Assembly: GCA_005789825.1 (NCBI GenBank)
Contig: SXWY01000166.1
Coordinates: 1-37,123, forward strand
DNA from: Burkholderiales bacterium
Lineage (GTDB): Bacteria; Pseudomonadota; Gammaproteobacteria; Burkholderiales; Burkholderiaceae_C
Direction of reading: 5' to 3'
DNA: 37,123 nucleotides
The notes below the pieces were generated by a model. It saw only the letters and a program-made list of their open reading frames with translations. It made no database searches and was not told the DNA's origin. This document shows, piece by piece, positions 1 through 8,320 of this stretch. The translations under genes were made by a program, and so were the position numbers. Position 1 is the first letter of the stretch. Each line of letters opens with the position of its first letter.

Positions 1-1878
1 CAATGCATCTGCGCCATAGGCAGGAATACCGTCTGGAAATTCCTTTTCGGTGTTTTTGCGTACCTGAGGCGCGGTTTCGGGCTTGCGCAAACCTTGGCTG
101 CGTTTGTCCAGCAAAGGAGGGAGTGCAATGCCGTCGATCAAATCCACCGGGTCCAGCACATTGCCTTCGGACTTGCTCATCTTCTTGCCCTGCGCATCAC
201 GCACCAGTCCGTGGATATACACATGTTTGAACGGTACGCGGCCAGTGAAATGCGTGGTCATCATGACCATGCGTGCGACCCAAAAAAAGATGATGTCGTA
301 ACCAGTGACCAATACGCTGCTGGGCAGATACAGGTCTATGTCTTTGGGTTGCCCGTCTTCGCTCTCCCAACCCATGGTGCTGAATGGCACCAGTGCAGAC
401 GAGTACCATGTGTCGAGCACATCTTCATCGCGTTTGAGGGATTTGCCGGGAGCTTGCGCCTGTGCCTCGGCTTCATTGAGAGCGACATACACCTTGCCAT
501 CTTCGTCATACCAAGCGGGAATTTGATGGCCCCACCACAGTTGCCTGCTGATACACCAATCGGTGATGTTGTTCATCCATTGGTTGTAAGTGTTGACCCA
601 GTTTTCAGGCACGAATTTCACTTCACCCGATTGCACTGCATCGATGGCTTTTTGCGCAATGCTTTTGCCGGTCGGGTCCTTGTCGCTGACTTTGTTCATG
701 GCGACAAACCACTGGTCGGTCAACATCGGTTCGATGATTTGGCCAGTGCGGGTACAACGCGGCACCATGAGCTTGTGTTTTTTGATTTCGACCAAATGGC
801 CAGCGACTTCCAGGTCGGCGACGATGGCTTTGCGTGCATCAAAACGATCCATCCCTCGGTATGGGGTAGGCGCTTCGTGATTCACGGTCGCATTCAAATG
901 CAAAATGCCGATGATGGGCAGTCCGTGGCGCTGTCCCACCGCATGGTCGTTCACATCATGTGCGGGCGTGACTTTGACCACACCGGTACCGAAATCCTTG
1001 TCCACATACGCATCGCCAATCACCGGAATCTCGCGATCACACAATGGCAAGCGCACTGTTTTGCCAATCACATGTTTGTAGCGTGCATCGTCGGGATGCA
1101 CCATCACTGCCACGTCGCCCAGCATGGTCTCGGGGCGTGTGGTAGCCACGACCAAGCCCTTGGCAGATTGACCATCTACGGGTTGCGGTCCATCGACAAA
1201 GTCATAACAGATATGCCATAAAAAGCCGTCTTCTTCTTCGCTTTCAACTTCCAAATCAGACACCGCACTCATCAGCACCGGGTCCCAACTGACCATGCGT
1301 TTGCCTCGGTAAATCAAGCCTTGTTCATACAAGCGCACAAATGTTTTTGTCACCACTTGGGAGAGCTTGTCGTCCATGGTGAAGTATTCGCGACTCCAGT
1401 CCACGCTGTCGCCCATGCGGCGCATTTGTTGGGTGATGGTGTTGCCTGACTGCTCTTTCCATTCCCACACTTTCGCGATAAAGTTTTTGCGCGCTTCGTA
1501 CGGGGTAGGCCCCATGGCGTGCCGATTGATGCCTTGGCCTTGCAATTGGCGCTCGACCACGATTTGCGTGGCAATCCCCGCATGGTCTGTGCCGGGTACC
1601 CACAAAGTGTTGAAGCCGCGCATACGGTGGTAGCGCGTGAGGCTGTCCATGATGGTCTGGTTGAATGCATGGCCCATGTGCAAGGTTCCGGTCACATTGG
1701 GCGGTGGCAACTGAATGGCGAACGATGGTTGTTCTGCCTTTGCTTGGCCGGTGCCGCGAAATCCAGCGACACCGTAACCTCTCTTTTCCCACTCGGGCCC
1801 CCAATGGGCTTCGATGGCAGCAGGTTCAAAAGACTTGGAGAGGCTGTCTAGGCCGGGTTGCGTTGGGGTGCTGGTCAT
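1..1878 (-). CDS. valS: Valine--tRNA ligase (partial, C-terminus beyond left edge)
   Basis: Class Ia aminoacyl-tRNA synthetase that charges tRNA-Val with valine in the cytoplasm. The minus frame is open from ATG at 1878 to base 1, giving 626 residues, about two thirds of the usual 900-950. The nucleotide-binding HMGH motif is at residues 67-70, preceded by PPPNVTGTL. The second signature, KMSKS, is at 566-570 in the context [14 protein letters not shown]. The visible end reads [10 protein letters not shown], typical of ValS just after KMSKS. The anticodon-binding and coiled-coil domains lie outside the window. No strong Shine-Dalgarno precedes the ATG. The gene starts 41 nt after the frnE-like stop, so it is probably co-transcribed with the thiol protein and possibly with the oxidoreductase genes before it. 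No frameshift was seen where I checked. Confidence 0.97.
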   Translation of the reverse strand, partial: MTSTPTQPGLDSLSKSFEPAAIEAHWGPEWEKRGYGVAGFRGTGQAKAEQPSFAIQLPPPNVTGTLHMGHAFNQTIMDSLTRYHRMRGFNTLWVPGTDHAGIATQIVVERQLQGQGINRHAMGPTPYEARKNFIAKVWEWKEQSGNTITQQMRRMGDSVDWSREYFTMDDKLSQVVTKTFVRLYEQGLIYRGKRMVSWDPVLMSAVSDLEVESEEEDGFLWHICYDFVDGPQPVDGQSAKGLVVATTRPETMLGDVAVMVHPDDARYKHVIGKTVRLPLCDREIPVIGDAYVDKDFGTGVVKVTPAHDVNDHAVGQRHGLPIIGILHLNATVNHEAPTPYRGMDRFDARKAIVADLEVAGHLVEIKKHKLMVPRCTRTGQIIEPMLTDQWFVAMNKVSDKDPTGKSIAQKAIDAVQSGEVKFVPENWVNTYNQWMNNITDWCISRQLWWGHQIPAWYDEDGKVYVALNEAEAQAQAPGKSLKRDEDVLDTWYSSALVPFSTMGWESEDGQPKDIDLYLPSSVLVTGYDIIFFWVARMVMMTTHFTGRVPFKHVYIHGLVRDAQGKKMSKSEGNVLDPVDLIDGIALPPLLDKRSQGLRKPETAPQVRKNTEKEFPDGIPAYGADAL

Positions 1879-1919
1879 GCCGTGATGAGAGAAGTGGAAT
1901 AAAAAAATAGCAGGTGATT

Positions 1920-2576
1920 TTAAAGACCGGCTGCAATTTGTCGCAGTGCGTTGGCAAACACCTGAGCAGGTTGCCCGCCAGAAATCAGGTGCTTGTCGTT
2001 GATGATCACCGCTGGCACCGAGTGTATGCCTGCGCTGGTGTAGAAATGTTCTTTCTCGCGAACCTCTTGGGCATACATGTCGCTTTCCAAAACGCTGCGG
2101 GCTTGTGACACATCGAGTCCCTCGGCTTGCACAATAGCCAACAGCACTTCATGAGAATCGATTTTTTCTCCACGACCTTGGTAAGCGTTGAGCAAGGCTT
2201 TTTTCAGGCGATGTTGGGTTTGGCTGCTTTCAGTCATTTCAGCCCAATGCAACAAACGGTGCGCGTCAAACGTATTGAAGATGCGCCCACGGCCCGTGGG
2301 ATGGAATGCAAAACCTACTTCAGCGCCACGCGCTTTGATGTTTTGGTACATGTGCGCTTGTTGTTCGGCAGTCGAGCCGTATTTTTTGCCCAAATGCTCC
2401 ACCAAATCTTCGCCCTCTGGCGGCATGTTCGGATTGAGTTCAAACGGTTGGAAATGGATGTCTGCGGTGACCTCGTCTTTCACTTCTGCGAGCGCTTGTT
2501 CGAGTGCACCCAAGCCCACAGCGCACCAAGGACAGGCGACATCAGAGACAAAGTCAATTTTCAAATGGGTAGCCAT
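1920..2576 (-). CDS. DsbA-family thiol oxidoreductase, FrnE type
   Basis: Thioredoxin-fold protein of 218 residues without a signal peptide, so presumably cytoplasmic. The N-terminus has a beta strand followed by a CPWC redox pair at Cys15-Cys18, as in the FrnE subgroup of the DsbA / 2-hydroxychromene-2-carboxylate isomerase family. FrnE proteins act in disulfide exchange and oxidative stress responses. The isomerase branch works in naphthalene breakdown and usually lacks this Cys pair, so I favour the redox role. The start is ATG at 2576 with an AAGGA ribosome site at 2584-2588, 7 nt upstream. The stop of the FAD hydroxylase lies 24 nt upstream and valS follows. Clear family match; the specific substrate is unknown. 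Confidence 0.88.
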   Translation of the reverse strand: MATHLKIDFVSDVACPWCAVGLGALEQALAEVKDEVTADIHFQPFELNPNMPPEGEDLVEHLGKKYGSTAEQQAHMYQNIKARGAEVGFAFHPTGRGRIFNTFDAHRLLHWAEMTESSQTQHRLKKALLNAYQGRGEKIDSHEVLLAIVQAEGLDVSQARSVLESDMYAQEVREKEHFYTSAGIHSVPAVIINDKHLISGGQPAQVFANALRQIAAGL

Positions 2577-2600
2577 CGGAGATTCCTTGAAAGAAAAAAA

Positions 2601-4337
2601 TCAGTGCAAGGCCAGTGACATGGCCAGGGATTTGACCAGTTGCGCGTTGAGCACTTTGCCTTTGGCGGCCACGTAAGCGTCGGGGCGCACCAGTACCCAT
2701 TGGGATTTTTCCGCATGGCAGGCTTGTCGCAATTGTTTGTTCGTGTCAGTCACGCATTCAAGAACTTGCGCCGGTTTTTTATGCACCACTTGCACCGCGC
2801 GAACGAAAGCCAGCTTGGTCAAAGACTGCAAACGGGCAATGTCTTTGGTGGAGAGTTCACCAAACACCAAGAGCAGCATATGTCCGTTCGCCCAGTTGAT
2901 CAAATCAGCCAGAGTGCCGTGTGTGCGGTCGGCAAATTGAACGCTGGTGTTTTGCACCATGAAACCGCCATTGTCTTGGCACACATTGGACAAGGTGTAG
3001 CGGTTGGCCTCTGCCATGCGGCCGGTGTTGATGAGTGGCCGCGCAAATGCATGTTGCTTGGCCAAGCCAATGGTTGCATCGCGAAACAAGCGTTCAGCGC
3101 CTGGGGGTGCGCGCAAAAAACGCGCGGTTCGGTTGGTTACTTGCACATTGCGTTGCGCGGCTTGGTGCCGTTCTGGGTGGTAGCTGCCAAGCAGTTCGCC
3201 AGGGGCTCGGCCACGCACCACAGCGGCCAATTTCCAGGCCAAATTGTCCGCATCGGCAATGCCAGTGTTGCCGCCACGCGCACCAAAAGGGCTGACCACT
3301 TTGGCGGTGTCACCGATGAAAAACACTCGGCCATGGCGAAGCCGGTGCAAGCATTGAGATTTGTAGGCATAAGGCCCCACCCAGACCAATTCACATTCGA
3401 CCTTGGGTCCGAATTGCTTGCGTAACCGCTCGCGCACGACATCTTCACGGCTGACATAAGCCGGGTCGGCATCGGGTGCCATTTGGTAATCGATGCGCCA
3501 GACATCGTCAGCCATCAAGTGTTGCCAGACTGCGCGGTTGTCGTTGAAAGGCGCTTCAATCCAAGTATGGCGTTCAGCAGGAGGGGTGTGCTTGAAACGC
3601 ACATCGGCTATGCACCAACGGTCGTCACCTCGCTTGCTGTCCATGGTGGCGCCGACCCATGCGTGAAACGGTGTGTGTGAACCACTGGCATCAATCACAT
3701 GCTGGGCTTGCAATGCATAAGTTCCCGCTGGGGTTTGCACTTGCAAGCTGGCCAGGTCGTCGTTTTGCGAAAAACCGGTGACACGGCTTTTCCAGCGCAA
3801 ATCCACCAAAGGCTGGATGTGGTTGAGCGCTTGTATGCGTTCGACCAAAAACATCTCGATATAAAACTGCTGGATATTGATGAAGGGCGGTTGTACGCTG
3901 TGTGAAAACTGCTGGCGTTCTCGCAAGTCAAAAGAAAACACTTCGTCGCTGCCTGCGAACGTTCGGCCGGTGTGCCAAGCCACACCTTTGGCGGCAATGC
4001 GCTCATAAATTCCCAAGCGTGAAAAAATTTCCAGCGATTGTTGGGTGTAACAAATGCCCCGTGAAGATGCGCCTTTGACACCCACGGTGTTGTCTTCGTC
4101 CAGCAGCACCGCTGCCACGCCCAGTTGTGCCAAGCGGCATGCCAAGGTCAAGCCACTGAGCCCTGCGCCTACGATAACGATGGGGTAGGTGACTTGGGGT
4201 TGACCACGCAGTTCAGGGGGTTTGACAAACCCATAGGTTGGCAATCGGTAGGCCGAATAAGCCGTTGCGGTGTTGGGTTTAGCCACGTTGTTGATTGCGT
4301 TCTCGTTTGTGGGTTGTCCACGCGTCAAGTTGTGCAT
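2601..4337 (-). CDS. FAD-dependent aromatic-ring hydroxylase-like monooxygenase
   Basis: Flavoprotein of the PHBH/MhpA class (FAD_binding_3) that would hydroxylate an aromatic or related substrate with NAD(P)H and O2. From the ATG at 4337 it has 578 residues. The Rossmann motif VGAGLSGL lies at about 56-63. A second nucleotide-contact motif DASGSHT is at 217-223. The FAD-ribityl motif GD is at 342-343, followed by the SPFGARGGNTGIADADNL segment typical of the family. The C-terminal 150 residues resemble the thioredoxin-like tail of these enzymes. The ATG start overlaps the upstream VOC gene by 59 nt. A GTG at 4286 (residue 18) would leave a more usual 8-nt overlap and lose only unconserved residues, so the true start is open. 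It probably works with the neighbouring VOC protein; the substrate is not deducible. Confidence 0.87.
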   Translation of the reverse strand: MHNLTRGQPTNENAINNVAKPNTATAYSAYRLPTYGFVKPPELRGQPQVTYPIVIVGAGLSGLTLACRLAQLGVAAVLLDEDNTVGVKGASSRGICYTQQSLEIFSRLGIYERIAAKGVAWHTGRTFAGSDEVFSFDLRERQQFSHSVQPPFINIQQFYIEMFLVERIQALNHIQPLVDLRWKSRVTGFSQNDDLASLQVQTPAGTYALQAQHVIDASGSHTPFHAWVGATMDSKRGDDRWCIADVRFKHTPPAERHTWIEAPFNDNRAVWQHLMADDVWRIDYQMAPDADPAYVSREDVVRERLRKQFGPKVECELVWVGPYAYKSQCLHRLRHGRVFFIGDTAKVVSPFGARGGNTGIADADNLAWKLAAVVRGRAPGELLGSYHPERHQAAQRNVQVTNRTARFLRAPPGAERLFRDATIGLAKQHAFARPLINTGRMAEANRYTLSNVCQDNGGFMVQNTSVQFADRTHGTLADLINWANGHMLLLVFGELSTKDIARLQSLTKLAFVRAVQVVHKKPAQVLECVTDTNKQLRQACHAEKSQWVLVRPDAYVAAKGKVLNAQLVKSLAMSLALH

Positions 4338-4821
4338 GCACGTCTAGGCTCTCGCGTTGCAGTTGATCGGCCGATGCCACTTGTGCACTCAATTCAAGAC
4401 GTATGCCGTTTGGGTCGAAAAAATAAATGCTTTTGAAAATACGGTGGTCGGTGATGCCCAGCACTTCAATGCCATGTGCTTCTAAGCGTTGCTTGCTGTC
4501 TTCCAAGGCTTGGATACTTTCCACACGAAAGGCGATGTGGTTGACCCACGCCGGTGTATTGGGTGAGGGCAATGCGGCGGTGTCGTCACCCAGATCAAAA
4601 AAAGCGATGAACGATCCGTCATGCAACCTGAAAAAGAAATGGGTGTAAGGGCAATACTCGCCTGTGCTGGGCACATGGTCGTTTTGTATCAAGTGGTAGA
4701 GCGGCAAGCCGAGTATGTCTTCGTAAAAATGCCGCGTCTCTTCTGCATCCCGCGCACGGTAAGCGTAGTGGTGCAATTGCAGTACTTTGGCGGGTGGCGG
4801 CAGGGAAGAGGTGTCTGGCAT
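4279..4821 (-). CDS. VOC-superfamily protein (glyoxalase / extradiol dioxygenase-like)
   Basis: A 180-residue protein with the paired beta-alpha-beta-beta-beta modules of the vicinal oxygen chelate fold. Probable metal ligands are His18 (in LHHYAY), His95 (in VNHIAF) and Glu143 (in GIRLELS), the usual His-His-Glu arrangement of ring-cleaving dioxygenases and glyoxalases. It is the first gene of a minus-strand run with the FAD hydroxylase, whose start overlaps its 3' end. A hydroxylase followed by a VOC enzyme suggests successive oxidation steps on an aromatic or quinone-like compound. That role is inference. The last 30 residues are charged and probably unstructured. No clear ribosome site precedes the ATG at 4821. 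Confidence 0.85.
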   Translation of the reverse strand: MPDTSSLPPPAKVLQLHHYAYRARDAEETRHFYEDILGLPLYHLIQNDHVPSTGEYCPYTHFFFRLHDGSFIAFFDLGDDTAALPSPNTPAWVNHIAFRVESIQALEDSKQRLEAHGIEVLGITDHRIFKSIYFFDPNGIRLELSAQVASADQLQRESLDVHAQLDAWTTHKRERNQQRG

Positions 4822-5029
4822 GGTGTTTGATCAATGTTCGGGTTCAGTTTACTGGAGTGTGTGGTTTGATCGGTTTGTGGCAATGGTTGCCAGGGGCTGA
4901 GCCAGACGCTTTCCATGGCTTTGGATATTGAAATACGAATTCAAAAGTATTCTTCATGAATGATTAAACAAATAGAAGCGAAGTCACTCGCCGATAGGTA
5001 TGGTCAATTGCCCGTATTGAAACAACTCA

Positions 5030-5057
5030 TTGGACGTATCCGTTACAGGCGCATAAC
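5030..5057 (+). promoter_or_regulatory. Candidate sigma-70 promoter of the rubrerythrin gene
   Basis: TTGGAC at 5030-5035 and CATAAC at 5052-5057 are separated by 16 nt and lie about 60 nt before the rubrerythrin ATG. Both hexamers are imperfect. The enclosing intergenic stretch 4822-5118 (297 nt) must also hold the promoter for the divergent VOC gene. Apart from an imperfect AATAC/GTATT inverted repeat near 4934-4953, I see nothing else definite in it. Confidence 0.3.
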
Positions 5058-5118
5058 CTACTAGGGTGTCTTTGGCCATGACCGCCAGAGCATGTTCATT
5101 AACCATAGGAGATTTCTC

Positions 5119-5541
5119 ATGTCAGCTCTCAAAGGCTCCAAGACGGAAGAAAACCTGAAAGCCGCCTTCGCAGGCGAATCTCAGGCCAACCGCCGTTACC
5201 TGTATTTCGCAAACAAAGCCGACGTGGAAGGCCAAAACGATGTGGCCGCGTTGTTCCGTTCAACCGCTGAAGGCGAGACCGGACACGCCCACGGCCACCT
5301 CGAGTGGCTCGAGCAATGCGGCGACCCCGCCACCGGTTTGCCGATTGGCGCCACCCGTGACAACCTGAAAGCCGCAGTGGCTGGCGAAACCCACGAGTAC
5401 ACCGACATGTACCCTGGCATGGCCAAAACCGCTCGCGAAGAAGGCCACGACGAAATCGCTGACTGGTTCGAAACCCTGGCCAAGGCTGAGCGTTCACACG
5501 CCAACCGTTATGCCAAGGCTTTGGCCGAATTGGTCGATTGA
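5119..5541 (+). CDS. Rubrerythrin-family diiron protein without rubredoxin domain
   Basis: Ferritin-like four-helix diiron protein of 140 residues, probably reducing hydrogen peroxide or sensing oxidative stress in the cytoplasm. The diiron ligands are visible as Glu20, Glu53 with His56 (EGETGH), Glu90 with Glu93 (GETHEY), and Glu124 with His127 (AERSH). The C-terminal rubredoxin-like FeCys4 domain of classical rubrerythrins is absent; the protein ends at the fourth helix. Its electrons must therefore come from a separate partner, for which the adjacent Fe-S oxidoreductase is the obvious candidate. The start is taken at 5119 because AGGAG lies at 5108-5112; an upstream in-frame ATG at 5092 has no ribosome site and adds unconserved residues. 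A hairpin separates it from the next gene. Confidence 0.92.
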   Translation: MSALKGSKTEENLKAAFAGESQANRRYLYFANKADVEGQNDVAALFRSTAEGETGHAHGHLEWLEQCGDPATGLPIGATRDNLKAAVAGETHEYTDMYPGMAKTAREEGHDEIADWFETLAKAERSHANRYAKALAELVD

Positions 5542-5562
5542 TACCTAACAGGTATTGAGCGC

Positions 5563-5590
5563 AAGGCGTTGCCCACAAGGCAGCGCCTTT
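5563..5590 (+). terminator. Stem-loop between rubrerythrin and Fe-S oxidoreductase genes
   Basis: AAGGCGTTGCC at 5563-5573 pairs with GGCAGCGCCTT at 5579-5589 (11 bp, one G-U pair) around a CACAA loop. Only a short T run (TTT, 5588-5590) follows. It could be a leaky terminator or a 3' stabiliser that makes rubrerythrin mRNA more abundant than the downstream genes. Confidence 0.5.
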
Positions 5591-5666
5591 CCCTGAATGC
5601 CGGTCGACGACATTTATGCCGGCGGCGACAAGTTCGCCCTTTCTCTCATTCACACAAGGAACACAC

Positions 5667-7019
5667 ATGGCTCGCGAAGGCAGTCTAGAAGCACCGACAC
5701 GCCATCCGTTGGATTGGCTTAACCCTGACTTCTACAACGAAGAGGCCTGCTTCACGGAGATGGAGCGCATCTTTGATATTTGCCACGGCTGCCGCCGTTG
5801 CGTGAGTTTGTGTGGTTCATTTCCTACTTTGTTTGATCTGGTCGACGAAGGCAGCACTGGCGAACTCGATGGCGTGGACAAAAAAGACTATTGGAAAGTG
5901 GTTGACCAATGCTATTTGTGTGACCTCTGTTATTTGACCAAATGCCCTTATGTGCCACCGCATGAATGGAATTTGGATTTCCCACACACCATGTTGCGTG
6001 CCAAAGCCATCAAGTTTCAAAAAGGCGAAGTGTCTGCGGGAGAAAAATTTCTGGCGTCCACCGACACACACGGACAGTTCGCGGGTATTCCCATCGTGGT
6101 GCAAGCGGTCAATGCCATCAACAAAACCAGCATGGCACGTTCGGTCATGGAGTCCACATTGGGTGTGGACAAAGACGCTTGGTTGCCCGAATTGGCGACC
6201 AAAAAATTCCGTTCATCTGCACCGAAGGCGCATGCCAAAAAAGTGGTCAATGGCGAAAAAACACCAGGCAAAGTGGTGATTTATTCCACTTGTTATGTCA
6301 ACTACAACGAACCCGGCATTGGTATGGATTTGCTGAAAATCCTTGACCACAACGATATTCCTTACGAGCTGGTGTCAAAAGAAAAATGCTGTGGCATGCC
6401 CAAATTGGAATTGGGTGACTTGCAATCGGTCGATGCGAACAAAAAAATCAATATGCCCATCTTGGCCCAGTACGCCCGCGATGGCTATGCCATTTTGAGT
6501 GCGGTGCCGTCATGCACCTTGATGTTCAAACAAGAGCTGCCGCTCATGTATCCCGATGACGCAGAAACTCAACTGGTCAAAGAGCATATGTGGGACCCGT
6601 TTGAATACCTGATGGCGCGCAAACGCGATGGCTTGTTGAAAACCGAATTCACCGAGTCACTGGGCAATGTCAGCTACCAAATACCTTGTCATGGCCGCGT
6701 GCAAAACATCGGCAAGAAAACCGAAGAAATGCTCAAGATGATCCCAGACACGACCATCAACACGATTGAGCGTTGTTCGGGCCATGCCGGAACCTATGGC
6801 GTGAAAAAGGCCACGCATGCCTACGCCATGAAAATTGGCAAACCCGTTGTCAAGGCCATGGCCACCATGAAAGACGGCAGCAAACCCGACTTCATCAGTT
6901 CCGATTGCCCCTTGGGTGGTCACCATATTGCACAAGGTTTTGAGGCCAGCGGACAAGCGGTGCCCGAGTTGCAGCACCCCATCAGTTTGGTGGCCAAGGC
7001 GTATGGCTTGAAAAAGTAA
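5667..7019 (+). CDS. Fe-S oxidoreductase with two 4Fe-4S motifs and CCG domains (HdrB/GlpC-like)
   Basis: Electron-transfer protein of 450 residues related to GlpC and heterodisulfide-reductase-like subunits. The N-terminal ferredoxin part has two cluster motifs, Cys39-42-45-49 and Cys82-85-88-93. The C-terminal half has a cysteine-rich CCG domain with STCYVNYNEPG and KCCGMP. A second, degenerate copy has PCHGR, then CSGHAGTYG in place of CCG, then a late DCPLGGHH. The start at 5667 is preceded by AAGGA at 5656-5660; the frame is open further upstream without a better site. It lies between rubrerythrin and a DUF3501 gene, a trio I recall as recurrent in betaproteobacteria. A role supplying electrons to the rubrerythrin is inferred from this adjacency and from the missing rubredoxin domain. 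Confidence 0.88.
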   Translation: MAREGSLEAPTRHPLDWLNPDFYNEEACFTEMERIFDICHGCRRCVSLCGSFPTLFDLVDEGSTGELDGVDKKDYWKVVDQCYLCDLCYLTKCPYVPPHEWNLDFPHTMLRAKAIKFQKGEVSAGEKFLASTDTHGQFAGIPIVVQAVNAINKTSMARSVMESTLGVDKDAWLPELATKKFRSSAPKAHAKKVVNGEKTPGKVVIYSTCYVNYNEPGIGMDLLKILDHNDIPYELVSKEKCCGMPKLELGDLQSVDANKKINMPILAQYARDGYAILSAVPSCTLMFKQELPLMYPDDAETQLVKEHMWDPFEYLMARKRDGLLKTEFTESLGNVSYQIPCHGRVQNIGKKTEEMLKMIPDTTINTIERCSGHAGTYGVKKATHAYAMKIGKPVVKAMATMKDGSKPDFISSDCPLGGHHIAQGFEASGQAVPELQHPISLVAKAYGLKK

Positions 7020-7033
7020 CAAGGGCTAATTGG

Positions 7034-7086
7034 TAATTGGGGTCAGGTTCCAATTAATTGAATTAATTGGAACCTGACCCCAATTA
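7034..7086. repeat. Perfect 53-bp palindrome (26-bp arms), REP/RAYT-like
   Basis: Bases 7034-7059 are the exact reverse complement of 7061-7086 around a single G at 7060. The core GGGGTCAGGTTCC reads inward from each end. It begins 14 bp after the Fe-S oxidoreductase stop and ends 23 bp before the DUF3501 gene. GGGGTCAGG-type inverted repeats are familiar to me from elements mobilised by REP-associated tyrosine transposases, but no transposase is present here. In RNA it would form a very stable hairpin between two operon genes. Confidence 0.9.
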
Positions 7087-7109
7087 AGACACCATCCATT
7101 GATGTTTGA

Positions 7110-7715
7110 ATGAAAGAAACCATGATGCAACTGACCGGAAACATTACCCCTGACAGCTTGATGAGCTTGGAGGCTTACAGCAAATTTCGCAAAACCCACA
7201 AGGCTGAGGTGTTGGCGCATCGGAAATTGCGTTCAGTCCATTTGGGCGAACACATCACTTTGCAATTTGAAAGCGAAACCACCATCCGCTACCAAATTCA
7301 AGAAATGCTGCGCATTGAAAAAATCTTTGAAGAAGAAGGCATCCAGCAAGAAATAGAAGCGTATGCGCCGTTGATGCCCGATGGCAGCAATTGGAAAGCA
7401 ACCATGTTGATTGAATACCCCGATGTGAATGAACGCAAACGCGAACTTGCGCGCTTGATCGGTGTGGAAGACCGCATGTTCATCGAAGCGGAAGGTCATG
7501 CGCGTGTTTACGCGATTGCCGATGAAGACTTGGACCGCGAAAACGATGAAAAAACATCAGCGGTGCATTTTGTGCGGTTTGAATTTCCTTCTGCCACCAA
7601 AGCGGCTATTCAAGCCGGTGCCGCTGTCAAACTGGGCTGTGACCACACCAACTACCCAGCGCATACACAAATCTCCGCCGAAGCGCTTGCTTCTCTTGCC
7701 GGTGATTTGAAATAA
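7110..7715 (+). CDS. DUF3501 family protein
   Basis: A 201-residue soluble protein I recognise as DUF3501, a family of unknown function that tends to be encoded after a rubrerythrin and a CCG-domain Fe-S oxidoreductase, as here. It is rich in Glu and Arg, with a helical N-terminal half (residues 30-85) and a mixed second half containing HFVRFEFP near 151-158 and GCDHTNYP near 178-185. There is no signal peptide, membrane span or recognisable cofactor motif. Met codons at 7110, 7122 and 7125 are all possible starts. A weak GAAAG at 7112-7116 would serve the later two. A long palindrome separates it from the previous gene, so its expression may be partly uncoupled. Confidence 0.85.
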   Translation: MKETMMQLTGNITPDSLMSLEAYSKFRKTHKAEVLAHRKLRSVHLGEHITLQFESETTIRYQIQEMLRIEKIFEEEGIQQEIEAYAPLMPDGSNWKATMLIEYPDVNERKRELARLIGVEDRMFIEAEGHARVYAIADEDLDRENDEKTSAVHFVRFEFPSATKAAIQAGAAVKLGCDHTNYPAHTQISAEALASLAGDLK

Positions 7716-7721
7716 CCGCAA

Positions 7722-8054
7722 TCACCAACACAACTGATCTGGCGTCAAACCCAAAGCATTAGCCACTTTTTCTAATGTGGCTTTGCGGGGTTTTTTGACC
7801 CGTTCCATTTGTGCGTATGCTGCTTGTGTAATTTTCATTCGATTGGCGACTTCTATTTGGGTGAGCCTGAGGTGTTCTCTCCAAGCGGCCATGGGGGTCA
7901 TATTGTTTTCAAAGGCAAGAGTGACCACTGCATGGGGTACGGAATGCTCATATCTTTGAGATTTGAGTTTTTCAAATTCTTCAAAAGGAACCACCACAAA
8001 TGCAGGTTTTCCATCCTTGCCAAGAATGGTTTGAAATTCAGTAAGTGCGTTCAA
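7722..8054 (-). CDS. Xre-family antitoxin with HTH domain
   Basis: A 110-residue protein with two parts. Residues 1-35 resemble the dimerising N-terminus of YefM/Phd-like antitoxins (DGKPAFVVVPFEEFEKL). Residues 55-110 form a Cro/C1-type helix-turn-helix (LRLTQIEVANRMKITQAAYA). It should neutralise the RelE-like toxin encoded just upstream and repress the operon. No ATG or GTG fits; TTG at 8054 does, with AAGGA 6 nt before it inside the end of the toxin gene. The genes overlap by 17 nt, so translation is probably coupled. The toxin-first order resembles higBA-type modules. Confidence 0.85.
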   Translation of the reverse strand: MNALTEFQTILGKDGKPAFVVVPFEEFEKLKSQRYEHSVPHAVVTLAFENNMTPMAAWREHLRLTQIEVANRMKITQAAYAQMERVKKPRKATLEKVANALGLTPDQLCW

Positions 8055-8295
8055 CTCGTTTCCTTATTTCTTCAATCGTCACGATGTGGACAGTTCCGTC
8101 ATATTCAAAGAACACTCGAAAATTTCCAACTCTTAAACGGTATCCATAAGGGCACTCTTTGAGCGCTTTGACATGTCTGGCTTGGCTTAAATCGCTCAAC
8201 TCTTCGCTTACAGAAGAACGACTCTTGCTGGCTTGACTCGGTTCGATTTTTCGAAGTTGTCTAAGTGCTTTTGGCAACCAGTTGATGGTGTTCAA
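8038..8295 (-). CDS. RelE/ParE-superfamily toxin
   Basis: An 85-residue basic protein with the compact RelE fold: an N-terminal helix (NTINWLPKALRQLRKI), then KALKECPYGYRLRVGNFRVFFEYDGTVHIVTIEEIRKR, which matches the toxin core strands and the closing basic helix. RelE homologues cleave mRNA on the ribosome; ParE homologues target gyrase. The YRLRVGNFRV segment fits the RelE side. The likely start is TTG at 8295, since family members begin at this MNTI position and no ATG or GTG is available. A TATAAT-like sequence lies just before the TTG, so the message may have almost no leader. The module sits alone on the minus strand between two plus-strand genes, in unusually AT-rich flanks, suggesting acquisition. 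Confidence 0.85.
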   Translation of the reverse strand: MNTINWLPKALRQLRKIEPSQASKSRSSVSEELSDLSQARHVKALKECPYGYRLRVGNFRVFFEYDGTVHIVTIEEIRKRVERTY

Positions 8296-8301
8296 GGTTA
8301 A

Positions 8302-8320
8302 TTATAAGTATTTTATAAGT
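8302..8320 (-). promoter_or_regulatory. Direct repeat in toxin-antitoxin promoter (candidate operator)
   Basis: TTATAAGT occurs at 8302-8309 and again at 8313-8320, an 11-bp period or one DNA turn. On the minus strand the same bases give TATAAT- and TATAAA-like hexamers immediately upstream of the toxin start. Overlapping core promoter and phased repeats is what antitoxin autoregulation would need. No binding site is known for this antitoxin. Confidence 0.4.

Noticed and set aside
94-1221. Plus-strand open frame of 375 codons
   Set aside because: It lies antisense to valS, whose minus frame has HMGH and KMSKS; the His-rich translation is a shadow.
1920-2576. 2-hydroxychromene-2-carboxylate isomerase assignment
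   Set aside because: Same superfamily, but the CPWC redox pair points to a FrnE-type thiol protein and no naphthalene pathway is present.
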